This document shows positions 17,594-28,538 of a DNA stretch of 64,000 nt, piece after piece. The stretch's first letter is position 1; each line of letters opens with the position of its first letter. The stretch is from Hyphomicrobium_A sp963728165 (GTDB lineage Bacteria; Pseudomonadota; Alphaproteobacteria; Rhizobiales; Hyphomicrobiaceae). The stretch covers positions 1,054,001 through 1,118,000 of the forward strand of contig CAVSIY010000006.1 of the NCBI GenBank assembly GCA_963728165.1. Direction: 5' to 3'. A program made the translations under genes and the position numbers. The notes under the pieces were generated by a model that saw only the letters and a list, made by a program, of their open reading frames with translations, did no database searches and was not told the DNA's origin.

Positions 17594-18181
17594 ATGAAAT
17601 CGATCCTGCATCACCCGGCCTGGGTCTTAGCCGCGCTCGGCGCAGCGTCAGGCATCCTCGGCTCGTTTGCTCTGGGCTTGGGTTATGGAGACGCACCGGG
17701 CCTCGGCCTCTATATGATCCCGTCCGGTACGTGGTTCGGCCTCGTCGTCGGGTTCGGCGTCTGGCAGTGGGGAAACCGTTCCTGGGGCGCGGCGGCGACG
17801 GCTCTGGTGGCGACCTGGGTCGGATGGGAATTGGCGGTCAATCTCGCCCTGCAACTGGATCAGCATTGGCTCAAGGCGGCAGCAATGCCCGACGCGCTGC
17901 GAACCTATGTCCCCGGGTTCGTGGCCGGCGCCGTCGGCGCGTTCATCACGTGGGCGGGAGCCGCCGCCTTTGCTCGCGCGTTGCGGCGACCGTCCGTGGC
18001 GGTCGCCGTCGTTGCGGCGGGGGCGGTGCTCGGCTTGCTGCTGCCCTGGACCAGCAACTACGACAACCCCCTCGTCCTCCTGCTGCCATGGCAGACCGCG
18101 GTAGCGGCGCTCCTCGGGCTAGGCATGGCGGCAGAGCGAGACGCCCGCCGCCCTGATGCCCGAACACTGGCGGTCAGCTGA
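17594..18181 (+). CDS. hypothetical membrane protein
   Basis: A 195-residue integral membrane protein with about five or six hydrophobic helices (near 10-30, 40-58, 68-88, 110-128, 137-157 and 165-180). No charged catalytic motif is visible inside them. The start has only a weak site; the ATG was chosen because hydrophobic residues begin directly after it. Family not recognised. Confidence 0.65.
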   Translation: MKSILHHPAWVLAALGAASGILGSFALGLGYGDAPGLGLYMIPSGTWFGLVVGFGVWQWGNRSWGAAATALVATWVGWELAVNLALQLDQHWLKAAAMPDALRTYVPGFVAGAVGAFITWAGAAAFARALRRPSVAVAVVAAGAVLGLLLPWTSNYDNPLVLLLPWQTAVAALLGLGMAAERDARRPDARTLAVS

Positions 18182-18212
18182 CGTCCGCGCCAAGCAGGTT
18201 GGCGCGAACGCG

Positions 18213-18530
18213 TCAGTGCCCCGACATCATGCCATGATGGTCGCCCGATCCCATCATTCCTTGATGGTCGTCGTCGTCGGATCCCATCGTCCCATGATCG
18301 TGGTCCTTGTCGGAATCTTGATCGTCGTCGGATCCCATCATGCCGTGATCATGATCCGATCCCATCGTTCCATGCTCATCGCCTGATCCCGTCATCCCGT
18401 GATGATGGTCCGATCCGCTCATTCCATTGCCCATGCTGTTGTCCTGCGCATGCGCCAGGCCGAGTGCCAGAAGGGTGGCGAGTGCAAGTGTTGTGAGTCC
18501 AAGTGTGGCTAAGGGTGCTTTGCGTCTCAT
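18213..18530 (-). CDS. exported Met/His/Asp-rich metal-binding protein
   Basis: A 105-residue protein starting at the ATG behind GGAGAGAGAAC. Residues 1-29 are a signal peptide ending in AHA. The mature protein is almost wholly repeats of the type HGMMGSDDD or HDHGTMGSD, giving dense His, Met and Asp, as in periplasmic copper- or silver-binding proteins. It follows a Met-rich Spy-like gene after 34 bases and lies in the same orientation as a copper-type P-ATPase. Periplasmic copper buffering is the likely role, inferred from composition and neighbours. Confidence 0.7.
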   Translation of the reverse strand: MRRKAPLATLGLTTLALATLLALGLAHAQDNSMGNGMSGSDHHHGMTGSGDEHGTMGSDHDHGMMGSDDDQDSDKDHDHGTMGSDDDDHQGMMGSGDHHGMMSGH

Positions 18531-18564
18531 GTTCTCTCTCCGCGGCATGCATTGAATTGCCCGG

Positions 18565-19140
18565 CTACATCATGCAGCCCATGCCGGTGAGAAGCTGGTC
18601 GGCCTTCTTCTTCTGATCATCCGAGAGGGCGTCATAGAGTGCGACGAGCGCCGGCTTGATCTCCTTCAAGGCCTGCAACCGGCTTTCCATCGCGGTGACG
18701 TGGGCATCGAGCCGCTCGACCGGCGTCTTCGCGCTTCTCACCGCCATCATGGTTTTGTGCATGTCCTGCATGCTTTGCATGTTCTTCTTGAGCGCGTCGG
18801 CATAGGCATCCCAGACGTTAGCTTGCGCGTCGGTGATCTCGAGCTCGGCCTTGAGGAAGGCGACGCGCCCCTTCGGATGCATCGACATGCCGCCGCCGCC
18901 CATCATCATGCCCATCATCGGGCAGCCGCGGCCCATCATTCCCATCATGCCGCCGCCGCCCATCATCCCGCCGCCCATCATGCCTCCGCTCTTGTCGGAG
19001 CCCATCATGCCTTGGCCCATGCCCATGCCGGCGCCCTTGTCGTCGCTTTCTTGCGCAAGGGCCGGCGCCGGGCTCAGTCCCACGGCTGCGGTAGAGGCGA
19101 GAGTGGCGATTGCAATGGCGAAAATCGTCGTGCGTTTCAT
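18565..19140 (-). CDS. Met-rich Spy/CpxP-type periplasmic protein
   Basis: A 191-residue exported protein with signal peptide (1-29). Residues 36-88 are a run of MMGG and MGMM repeats with a single Cys in RGCPMMG. The remaining 100 residues are a helical LTXXQ/Spy-like domain: FLKAELEITDAQANVWDAY, then LSDDQKKKADQLLTGMG with Cys near the end. Proteins with this layout appear in copper-resistance clusters, where Met clusters bind Cu(I). A GGAGAG site supports the start. It probably shares a transcript with the His/Met-rich gene downstream. Confidence 0.82.
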   Translation of the reverse strand: MKRTTIFAIAIATLASTAAVGLSPAPALAQESDDKGAGMGMGQGMMGSDKSGGMMGGGMMGGGGMMGMMGRGCPMMGMMMGGGGMSMHPKGRVAFLKAELEITDAQANVWDAYADALKKNMQSMQDMHKTMMAVRSAKTPVERLDAHVTAMESRLQALKEIKPALVALYDALSDDQKKKADQLLTGMGCMM

Positions 19141-19388
19141 GAGAACTCTCCATGCTCATTGGTAGTGGCGTTGCGAAGCGCTTGATGATGCGCCACGCGT
19201 GCAAACGTGCGTCCGCAAGCGATGGCAGGTATCGAACTGCTCTTGGTCAGAGACGCGGCGGCTTCTATTGAGGCGCGCGGGCGCCAACCTATCCGACACC
19301 TAGCCGGGCCCGAGACGTCCACGTCATGGGTCCGCGGGTCGCGTCTGAAACTTTACCTACATTTTCGTGCTCCCGCGTGCCCGAAACC

Positions 19389-19402
19389 TTGACAAGGATC
19401 AA
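19389..19402. promoter_or_regulatory. FNR/FixK-like box
   Basis: TTGAC-AAGG-ATCAA differs at one base from the FNR/FixK consensus TTGAT-N4-ATCAA. It lies about 250 bases upstream of the Met-rich Spy-like gene and just past the P-ATPase stop, so it could drive the two small copper-type genes under low oxygen. No -10 was confidently placed. Confidence 0.35.
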
Positions 19403-19415
19403 GCCGCCGGCGCCC

Positions 19416-21779
<2,364 letters not shown>

Positions 21780-21845
21780 ATCAGTCCCGCTGCTGGTCTG
21801 GAGGGACCATAGATATAGGAACTGTTTTGCCAAGATTGCGAGGCT

Positions 21846-22694
21846 TCAGGCGGCAGAGCGCTCGAATGGGGCGACATCGGGCCAGAATATGCGCGCGCGC
21901 GCGCTGATTTCCGCCGGCTTGCCGGTCGTGAGGAGCAGGAGCGAGCCGCCGCGGTCGCCGGCAACATAGTGGGGGTGGCGGGCGAGATAGTCCTCGAAGC
22001 TGTCGGCGACCACCTCGGGTTGGGACAGGATGCGCGAAAAAGGAGGCAGGTGGCGGCGGAACAGATGCTCGACGAGGGGGAAGTGCGTACAACCCAGGAT
22101 CGCGCGGTGTGGGGGCGTGCCCCTCGTCTGCTCCAGCATGGCGCGGATGCCCTCTTCGACCAGGCGATCGAGCTCGGCCTCCGGCGCCTCCTCCTCGATG
22201 GCGCCGGCAAGTCGCGCGCAGACCTGCTGCACGACGGTGACCTTGGGGCAGCGCTTGCGGATCTCCTCCGGGTAGACGCCCGAGGAGATGGTGCGCGTGG
22301 TGCCGAATACGGCGATCAGGTCGGTGTTGTACTTCTGCGGGTATTGCGGCGAGGATACCGCCCATGGCGTCTGCGTGGCGGCTTCCACCGTCGGGGCAAC
22401 GATGCCGAGCACGTTGTGGCCGCGCCAGCGGCTCGCCGGCAGCCACTCCTGCTGCAGGCGGCGGGCAGCGACGGCGGTCGCCGTATTGCAGCCGAGCAGC
22501 ACCAGCTTGCAGCCGGCTTCAAACAGCGCCTCAGTCCCCTGCCGCGTCAGCGCGACGACCTCCTCGGAGCTGCGGTCTCCGTAGGGGACATGCGCGTGGT
22601 CGCCGAGATAGATGAAGGGCAGGTGCGGAAAGCGCTGAACCAGCGCGCGCAGAACCGTGAGACCGCCGAGGCCGGAATCGAAGACGCCGATCAT
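21846..22694 (-). CDS. murI: glutamate racemase
   Basis: A 282-residue cofactor-independent racemase making D-glutamate for peptidoglycan. It has the N-terminal FDSGLGG signature (5-11), catalytic Cys69 in LGCNTAT, and the second catalytic cysteine in ILGCTHFPL. The length is typical. It stands alone between the P-ATPase gene and a small exported protein gene. Confidence 0.96.
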   Translation of the reverse strand: MIGVFDSGLGGLTVLRALVQRFPHLPFIYLGDHAHVPYGDRSSEEVVALTRQGTEALFEAGCKLVLLGCNTATAVAARRLQQEWLPASRWRGHNVLGIVAPTVEAATQTPWAVSSPQYPQKYNTDLIAVFGTTRTISSGVYPEEIRKRCPKVTVVQQVCARLAGAIEEEAPEAELDRLVEEGIRAMLEQTRGTPPHRAILGCTHFPLVEHLFRRHLPPFSRILSQPEVVADSFEDYLARHPHYVAGDRGGSLLLLTTGKPAEISARARIFWPDVAPFERSAA

Positions 22695-22740
22695 GCGCGT
22701 GTGTGCGACGCCGCCATTGAGCCGTCAAGATGCGAAAAAG

Positions 22741-22772
22741 CCCGGCCGAGATCACTCTGGATCACGGCCGGG
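22741..22772 (-). terminator. rho-independent terminator after the small Cys/His/Arg-rich gene
   Basis: CCCGGCCG at 22741-22748 pairs with CGGCCGGG at 22765-22772, and the minus strand continues with CTTTTTC. It ends the small gene at 22841 and separates it from murI. Confidence 0.75.
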
Positions 22773-22840
22773 CGTTTCAACGGGTCTAGGCTATCGGCGC
22801 ACGCGGCAAGAGCCTTCGATGCCGCGCGCTCCCGTGCGCC

Positions 22841-23065
22841 TTAGAACCAATGCCAATGGCACCTGCGGCGGCAGTGGCGGCGGCTGCCGCCGTGATGACG
22901 GCAACGGCGGTAGCAGCGGTTGGCCATGCCGGCCTGGTGGACGATCGAGGCGGCGGGTGCGGCCGTGGCATTGCCGAGGCCGGCCGTGCCGACGCCGGCG
23001 GAGGCTGCCCCACCGATCAACGCGATAAACGCGAACGCAATAGCAGCAAACAATCCGTACTTCAT
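22841..23065 (-). CDS. small exported Cys/His/Arg-rich protein
   Basis: A 74-residue protein with an AGGGAGAG site, a signal peptide (1-22, ending ASAG), a Gly/Ala spacer, and a tail of about 25 residues in which Cys, His and Arg dominate (CYRRCRHH, then RRHCRRRCHWHW). Four cysteines and several histidines could form a small metal site or two disulphides. It has its own terminator, so it is a real single-gene unit. No function is known. Confidence 0.6.
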   Translation of the reverse strand: MKYGLFAAIAFAFIALIGGAASAGVGTAGLGNATAAPAASIVHQAGMANRCYRRCRHHGGSRRHCRRRCHWHWF

Positions 23066-23106
23066 GTCACTCTCCCTGCATGTTGTATGAACTTGAGTGG
23101 CCCGCG

Positions 23107-23131
23107 ACCCTAGCGAAGTTAACGCTAGGGT
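23107..23131. repeat. 9-bp perfect inverted repeat between fabI and the small gene
   Basis: ACCCTAGCG and its complement flank a seven-base loop, followed by a CCCTTAAGGG palindrome at 23138-23147. This may end the fabI transcript, but the T run lies before, not after, the stems on that strand. Confidence 0.4.
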
Positions 23132-23158
23132 TAAAGGCCCTTAAGGGAAAAAGTGCCG

Positions 23159-24037
23159 TTATTCCGCAGCCTCGGATGGGGGGCGTCCGCCCGGAGGGGA
23201 GGCTACGGCGTCGGCGTCGAGCGCCTTCAGGGTGTCGAGGTTCGGCATGGCGACGGTGGAGTAGCCGCAGTCGACGAAGTGCACCTCGCCGGTGACGGCT
23301 CCGGATAGATCCGACAACAGGTAGAGTGCTGATCCGCCCACCTCGGTGAGCGTCGGCGTGCGCTTCAGGGGGGAATTGTCCTTCTGGTAGTTGAAGAGCA
23401 CGCGCGCGTCCGAGATGCCGGCGCCCGACAGCGTGCGCATGGGGCCTGCGGAGAGAGCGTTGACGCGAATCCCTTGCGGCCCGAGGTCGGCGGCGAGGTA
23501 GCGCACGGACGCCTCCAGCGCCGCCTTGGCGACGCCCATCACGTTGTAGGACGGCACCGAGCGGGTGGCGCCGCCGTAGCTCAGCGTCAACAGCGAGCCG
23601 CCGTTGGGCATGAGGTCGATGGCGCGCTTGGCGATCTCGGTGAAGGAGAAGCAGGAGATCACCATCGTGTTGGTGAAATTCTCGCGCGTGGTGTTGACGT
23701 AGCGGCCCGTCAGCTCGCGCGGGTCGGAGAAGGCGAGCGCGTGCACGACGAAGTCGAGGCTGCCCCACACCTCCTTGATGCGGGCGAACACGTTGTCGAC
23801 GCTCTTCAAGTCGAGCACGTTGCACGGCTCGATGATCTCCGAGCCGAGCGATTGCGCCAGCGGCAGGGCGCGGCGGCCGAAGGCGCCGTCCTGATAGCTG
23901 AAGGCGAGCTTGGCGCCCTGCCCGTGGAGCACCTTGGAGATGCCCCACGCAATGGACCGATCGTTGGCGACCCCCATCACGAGGCCGCGCCTGCCCGCCA
24001 TCAATGGGCCCGGTTTAGCGATGTCGATCTCGGTCAT
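23159..24037 (-). CDS. fabI: enoyl-ACP reductase (NADH)
   Basis: A 292-residue short-chain-dehydrogenase-type reductase that reduces trans-2-enoyl-ACP, the last step of each fatty acid elongation round. The catalytic Tyr-x6-Lys is YNVMGVAK (Tyr164, Lys171), and GVANDRSIAWGI is the FabI-type nucleotide loop. The start is the ATG four bases after GGGGAC; longer in-frame starts lack a site. It is the third gene of fabA-fabB-fabI. Most alphaproteobacteria carry this cluster, with FabA/FabB giving unsaturated fatty acids. Confidence 0.95.
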   Translation of the reverse strand: MTEIDIAKPGPLMAGRRGLVMGVANDRSIAWGISKVLHGQGAKLAFSYQDGAFGRRALPLAQSLGSEIIEPCNVLDLKSVDNVFARIKEVWGSLDFVVHALAFSDPRELTGRYVNTTRENFTNTMVISCFSFTEIAKRAIDLMPNGGSLLTLSYGGATRSVPSYNVMGVAKAALEASVRYLAADLGPQGIRVNALSAGPMRTLSGAGISDARVLFNYQKDNSPLKRTPTLTEVGGSALYLLSDLSGAVTGEVHFVDCGYSTVAMPNLDTLKALDADAVASPPGGRPPSEAAE

Positions 24038-24125
24038 GGGCGTCCCCATCGTTGCGCCGAATGCGCGTCCATGTATTTCGAACCAGCCGCTGCCGTTCTT
24101 GTAAAGTCTCATGCTGGGGAGGCCT

Positions 24126-24153
24126 CAAGGAGCTCATCTCACAGAACTCCTTG
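24126..24153. repeat. 7-bp inverted repeat between fabB and fabI
   Basis: CAAGGAG pairs with CTCCTTG across 14 bases in the gap between fabB and fabI. With the T-rich palindrome at the fabB stop (24167-24180) it could attenuate fabI transcription; the evidence is weak. Confidence 0.25.
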
Positions 24154-24174
24154 CCGCCGCAACATGACAGTTTT

Positions 24175-25407
24175 TTAACTGCTCAGGCGGCGAAACACGA
24201 GCGTGGCATTTGTTCCACCAAACCCGAAGCTGTTCGACATCACACAGTTAAGGCTAACACCGTCCAGGCGCTCGCGCACGATGGGCATGTCCGCGAAGGC
24301 GGGATCGAGCTCCTCGATATTGGCGCTCTCGCAGATAAATCCGTTGTTCATCATGAGCAGGGAGAAGATTGCCTCCTGCGCACCGATGGCGCCGAGCGAA
24401 TGCCCCGTCAGCGACTTGGTGGCGGAGATCTTGGGCACCTCGCCGTCGAAGACGGTGCGGATGGCCTCGATCTCCCGCAGGTCGCCGATGGGGGTCCCGG
24501 TGCCGTGGGGATTGATGTAGTCGACCTTCAACCCGACGCCCTGGCCGTCGAGGCCCTCGAGCGCCAGGCGCATGCATCGCACCGCGCCCTCGCCGGACGG
24601 CGCCACCATGTCGAAGCCGTCCGAGGTGGCGCCATAGCCGGCCAGCTCGCCGTAGATCCGCGCACCGCGCGCCTTGGCGCGCTCCAGCTCCTCGAGCACC
24701 ACCACGCCGGCGCCGCCGGCGATGACGAACCCGTCGCGGTCCTTGTCGTAGGCGCGGGAAGCCTTCTGGGGCGTGTCGTTGAACTTGGTCGACATGGCGC
24801 CCATGGCGTCGAACATCACCGACAGCGTCCAGTCGAGCTCCTCGCAGCCGCCCGCGAACATCACGTCCTGCTTGCCCCACGCGATGAGCTCGGCGGCATT
24901 GCCGATGCAGTGAGCCGAGGTGGAGCAGGCCGACGAGATCGAATAGTTGACGCCCTTGATCTGGAAGCTCGTCGCCAGCGCCGCCGAGGGCCCCGAGCAC
25001 ATGGCCTTGGGCACCTCGAAGGGGCCGATCTTGCGCGGGTCCTTCTCGCGGGCGGTGTCGGCCGCGGCGACGATGGCGCGCGTCGAGGGGCCGCCTGAGC
25101 CCACGATGATGCCCGTGCGCTCGTTGATGACGTCTTTCTCGTCGAGCCCCGCGTCGCGAATGGCCTGCTCCATGGCGACATAGTTCCAGCCGATGCCGGC
25201 GCTCATGAAACGCTTGGCCTTGCGCGGGACTTGCGCCTCCCAATCGATGTGGGGCTCGCCGTGCACCTGGCAGCGGAAGCCGAGCTCGGCATATTTTTCG
25301 GCGCGCACGATGCCGGATTTGGCCTCGCGCAGTGAGGCGAGCACCTCTTGGCAGCTGTTTCCGATCGAGGAAACGATGCCCATTCCGGTGACGACCACAC
25401 GTCTCAT
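24175..25407 (-). CDS. fabB: beta-ketoacyl-ACP synthase I
   Basis: A 410-residue condensing enzyme that elongates acyl-ACP with malonyl-ACP and is needed for unsaturated fatty acid synthesis. The active Cys161 is in SACSTSAH; the two histidines are in NPHGTGTPIGD and in KSLTGHSLGA. MRRVVVTGMG marks the start, with GAGGAT upstream; the frame is open further but without similarity. It lies between fabA and fabI in one operon. Confidence 0.96.
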   Translation of the reverse strand: MRRVVVTGMGIVSSIGNSCQEVLASLREAKSGIVRAEKYAELGFRCQVHGEPHIDWEAQVPRKAKRFMSAGIGWNYVAMEQAIRDAGLDEKDVINERTGIIVGSGGPSTRAIVAAADTAREKDPRKIGPFEVPKAMCSGPSAALATSFQIKGVNYSISSACSTSAHCIGNAAELIAWGKQDVMFAGGCEELDWTLSVMFDAMGAMSTKFNDTPQKASRAYDKDRDGFVIAGGAGVVVLEELERAKARGARIYGELAGYGATSDGFDMVAPSGEGAVRCMRLALEGLDGQGVGLKVDYINPHGTGTPIGDLREIEAIRTVFDGEVPKISATKSLTGHSLGAIGAQEAIFSLLMMNNGFICESANIEELDPAFADMPIVRERLDGVSLNCVMSNSFGFGGTNATLVFRRLSS

Positions 25408-25459
25408 CCGCCAATCCTCTCCGCTTCGCCCCGGAAGCGTGCACGAAAAAGGAACGAGA

Positions 25460-26002
25460 TCAAGGACTGAGCGCAGCCGTTGCCTCGCCGGCATCGAACA
25501 GGCCGACGCGCAGGTCGCTGGCCGTATAGATCACCTGGCCGTCGGCCTTCATGACGCCGTCGGCGATGGCGAGCTTCAGCTTGCGCAGGATGACCCGCTT
25601 CATATCGACGATGTACTCGACCTCGGAGACGCCGGGCACCACCATGCCGGAGAACTTCACCTCGCCGACGCCGAGTGCGCGCCCGCGGCCCGAGGCTCCG
25701 AGCCAGCCGAGGAAGAAGCCCGTGAGCTGCCAGAGGGCATCGAGGCCGAGGCATCCCGGCATGACCGGATCGCCCTCGAAATGGCACTTGAAGAACCAGT
25801 CGAGCCGGCTGTTGCCCGCCACCTTGAGCTCGGCCGCGACCTGGCCCTTGCCGTGCGGGCCGCCCGTCTCGGTGATGGTGGAAATTCTGTCGAACATCAG
25901 CATTGGAGGCAGCGGCAACTGGGCGTTGCCGGGCCCGAACAGCTCGCCGTGCCCGCACGAGAGAAGGTCGTCATATTCGTAGCTCGTGCGGCGTTCTGTC
26001 AT
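25460..26002 (-). CDS. fabA: beta-hydroxydecanoyl-ACP dehydratase/isomerase
   Basis: A 180-residue hot-dog-fold enzyme that dehydrates 3-hydroxyacyl-ACP and isomerises trans-2- to cis-3-decenoyl-ACP, opening the anaerobic-type route to unsaturated fatty acids. His74 (CHFEGDPVMPG) and Asp88 (GLDALWQL) are the catalytic pair. It is the first gene of the fab operon, divergent from irr across 274 bases. Confidence 0.97.
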   Translation of the reverse strand: MTERRTSYEYDDLLSCGHGELFGPGNAQLPLPPMLMFDRISTITETGGPHGKGQVAAELKVAGNSRLDWFFKCHFEGDPVMPGCLGLDALWQLTGFFLGWLGASGRGRALGVGEVKFSGMVVPGVSEVEYIVDMKRVILRKLKLAIADGVMKADGQVIYTASDLRVGLFDAGEATAALSP

Positions 26003-26152
26003 GACCCTTCGCTCAAATGCTCAATGCCGCCGCCCTGGCGTCCGCGGTGGCGTCTGCAGTCGCGGGCTTCCTAACACAGACGCCCCGTCTTCAAAAGGGA
26101 TTGAGGCTGGGTCGGCGCAGCAGTCCGCCGGCGCCGGACGGGCGGGCCCGAG

Positions 26153-26181
26153 TTGCAGGGCTCCCGTTTGGACCCTATACT
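26153..26181 (+). promoter_or_regulatory. sigma70-type promoter for irr
   Basis: TTGCAG (26153-26158), a 17-base spacer, and TATACT (26176-26181) give a good sigma70 match about 95 bases before the irr start codon. The same AT-rich patch may serve fabA on the other strand, where TATAGT can be read, but no good -35 was found for it. Confidence 0.5.
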
Positions 26182-26276
26182 ATATTGCAGTCGCAAGCTT
26201 GATTTGCTCCCTTCGCCAGTGAGGCGTTCGGGCCCTCAGGGCCAGTCCGCCAACCCGGCGCCAGCCATAGAAATTC

Positions 26277-26720
26277 ATGACCAACACGGGTGCACGATCC
26301 TCCAAAGACAAGCCGGCGCGCAGCACAGCGCAGCTGCTGCGCCAGGCGGGCTTGAGGCCGACGCGTCAGCGCCTGGCGCTGGGCGCGCTTTTGTTCGAGG
26401 GCGAGGATCGCCACGTGACCGCGGAGCTGTTGCACGCGGAGGCGACGGCGGTCGGGCACCATGTCTCTCTCGCGACCGTCTACAACACGTTGCATCAGTT
26501 CAAGCGTGCGGGGCTTCTGCGCGAGCTGGCCATCAATGGATCGCGGGCCTATTTCGATACCAACGTCTCCAACCACAACCATTTCTTCGTCGAGACCGAT
26601 GGCGAGCTGCACGACATCCCTGGCGACGCCATCCGCGTCGACGGCGTGCCGAAGCCGCCGGAGGGGATGGTGGTGAGCCACATCGACGTGGTGGTGCGGC
26701 TCGTTCCCAAGAAGTCCTGA
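26277..26720 (+). CDS. irr: Fur-family iron response regulator Irr
   Basis: A 147-residue winged-helix regulator. Rhizobial Irr senses haem status and controls iron uptake and iron-using genes. The Fur core is clear (LRPTRQRLALGALLFEG, VSLATVYNTLHQFKRAGLLRE). The HNHFF segment near residue 100 corresponds to the haem-binding histidine cluster of Irr, and the usual N-terminal Cys-Pro haem motif is absent, as in many rhizobial Irr proteins. The location next to fabA is conserved in Hyphomicrobiales. A matching Irr-box-like site lies upstream of the ferric-iron ABC operon in this same window. Confidence 0.92.
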   Translation: MTNTGARSSKDKPARSTAQLLRQAGLRPTRQRLALGALLFEGEDRHVTAELLHAEATAVGHHVSLATVYNTLHQFKRAGLLRELAINGSRAYFDTNVSNHNHFFVETDGELHDIPGDAIRVDGVPKPPEGMVVSHIDVVVRLVPKKS

Positions 26721-26742
26721 GGGGCGGCGCGCGCCTTTAGCG

Positions 26743-27306
26743 CTACTTGATGACCTCGCCCTCGTAGACACCCCACAACTTCTTCTGCTCGATATAGCCG
26801 CGGAACCTGTCGATGGTCACGCGGCACCAGCTCCCGTCGCAAGAGGAGATGTTGGCGATGACGCCGGCTTCGACCATGGCCACCGCGCTGGCCCGCCTGC
26901 TGTCGTCGTTGCGTAGCGCCACCTTCGGCGGTGCAGCACCGGCTTTGACGTCCCACGGCAGCACCAGTGCCGTGCGCCGGCCAGAGAGGAAGGATTGCAG
27001 CACCCACCCGGCGGCGCCGTCGGCGTCGCGCACCTGACGCCAGCCCTCGAACTCCTTGATGACCTCGAGTGGCAGCCCCGCGCGGCGGTAGACCCAGGCC
27101 GTGGGGTAGTCGGTGCCGGGCCCCTTGCGCATGTTGACCCGATCCGACTTGAGGCTGACGAAGCGCGGCACCGGCAGGCCGCTGCCGCCGGGAAAGGCCG
27201 GCTCGGTGGGCTTGGATTGCGCCTCGGCCGCCACCGTCATCGCCAGCAGCGCCGACAGCGCCAGCCGCGCACAGTGGCCCCCGGCCCTTTTGGCTCGCAC
27301 CCGCAT
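26743..27306 (-). CDS. exported SH3-domain protein
   Basis: A 187-residue protein with signal peptide (to about residue 30) and two bacterial SH3-like units. The first has SDRVNMRKGPGTDYPTAWVY, then GWRQVRDADGAAGWVLQSFL; the second, after a variable linker, has VEAGVIANISSCDGSWCRVT and a closing GYIEQKKLWGVY. Such proteins bind peptidoglycan stem peptides or other envelope ligands. The start is the ATG seven bases after GAGGA. It is convergent with irr. Confidence 0.88.
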   Translation of the reverse strand: MRVRAKRAGGHCARLALSALLAMTVAAEAQSKPTEPAFPGGSGLPVPRFVSLKSDRVNMRKGPGTDYPTAWVYRRAGLPLEVIKEFEGWRQVRDADGAAGWVLQSFLSGRRTALVLPWDVKAGAAPPKVALRNDDSRRASAVAMVEAGVIANISSCDGSWCRVTIDRFRGYIEQKKLWGVYEGEVIK

Positions 27307-27539
27307 TCGACGTCCTCTTCGATCGCTGCTCATCGGAGATTTGCCGACGACTGACAACACATCATTAAGTGCGCTGCGAGACGGCAGTTTGCCTCTGCCC
27401 GGGCGTCCAGCCTATCCGCCACTTTGTCATCGCAATGACCATCTGTTAGACACTGCCTGAAACGAGAAGCAGGCGCGTCCCGGTACCAGCCCCGGGGCGT
27501 TCCCCCGCCCTTGAAATCTAGGCAACATCGGAACCCCCC

Positions 27540-28538
27540 ATGCCGACCAGCGCCAAGAAGCCGATCGTCATTGTCACGCGCAAGCTGCCCGACGTGGTCG
27601 AGACGCGGATGCGCGAGCTGTTCGACGCCCGGCTCAACGTCGACGACGCGCCGATGACGCAGAGCCAGATCTCCGAAGCGCTGAAGGTTGCCGACGTGCT
27701 GGTGCCCACCGTGACCGATCGGGTCGATCGCGCCGTCATCGCGCAGGCCGGCCCGCAGTTGCGGCTCATTGCCAACTTCGGCACCGGCGTCGACAACATC
27801 GATCTCGATACCGCGCGCAACCGCGGCATCACGGTGACCAACACGCCGGGCGTGCTCACCGAGGACACCGCCGACATGACCATGGCCCTGATCCTTGCCG
27901 TGCCGCGGCGCCTGGTGGAAGGTGCCGACTACCTGAAGAACGCCGCCAACCACTGGGGCGGTTGGTCGCCCACTTGGATGATGGGCCACCGCATCTACGG
28001 CAAGCGGCTCGGAATCATCGGCATGGGGCGTATCGGCCAGGCGGTGGCGCGGCGCGCCAAGGCCTTCGGCCTGCAGATCCACTACCACAACCGCCGGCGC
28101 GTCACCCAGGATGTCGAAAAGGAGCTGGAGGCAACGTATTGGGAGAGCCTCGACCAGATGCTGTCGCGGGTCGACATCATCTCCGTCAATTGCCCCCACA
28201 CGCCCGGCACCTATCACCTGCTGTCGGCGCGACGGCTGCGGCTCATGAAGCCGTCGGCGTATATCGTCAATACCGCGCGCGGAGAGGTGATCGACGAGAA
28301 CGAGCTGGCCCGCCTCATCGAATCGGGCGCCATCGCCGGGGCGGGTCTCGACGTGTTCGAGCACGAGCCGGCCGTGAACCCCAAGATTTTGCATTCCGAG
28401 CGGGTGGTCGCCCTGCCGCACATGAGCTCGGCGACCATCGAAGGCCGCATCGACATGGGCGAGAAGGTCATCATCAACATCAAGGCCTTCCTCGACGGGC
28501 ACGCGCCGCCCGACCGCGTGCACCCGGCGATGTTCTAA
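27540..28538 (+). CDS. D-2-hydroxyacid dehydrogenase, glyoxylate reductase-like
   Basis: A 332-residue NAD(P)-dependent enzyme that reduces a 2-keto acid such as glyoxylate or hydroxypyruvate to the D-hydroxy acid. The cofactor motif is GIIGMGRIGQAVARR, the substrate-binding Arg lies in NTARGEVIDE, and the catalytic histidine in LPHMSSAT. The closest remembered group is GyaR/GRHPR-type reductases of rhizobia; substrate is inferred. Its stop overlaps that of the next, opposite gene by three bases. Confidence 0.92.
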   Translation: MPTSAKKPIVIVTRKLPDVVETRMRELFDARLNVDDAPMTQSQISEALKVADVLVPTVTDRVDRAVIAQAGPQLRLIANFGTGVDNIDLDTARNRGITVTNTPGVLTEDTADMTMALILAVPRRLVEGADYLKNAANHWGGWSPTWMMGHRIYGKRLGIIGMGRIGQAVARRAKAFGLQIHYHNRRRVTQDVEKELEATYWESLDQMLSRVDIISVNCPHTPGTYHLLSARRLRLMKPSAYIVNTARGEVIDENELARLIESGAIAGAGLDVFEHEPAVNPKILHSERVVALPHMSSATIEGRIDMGEKVIINIKAFLDGHAPPDRVHPAMF

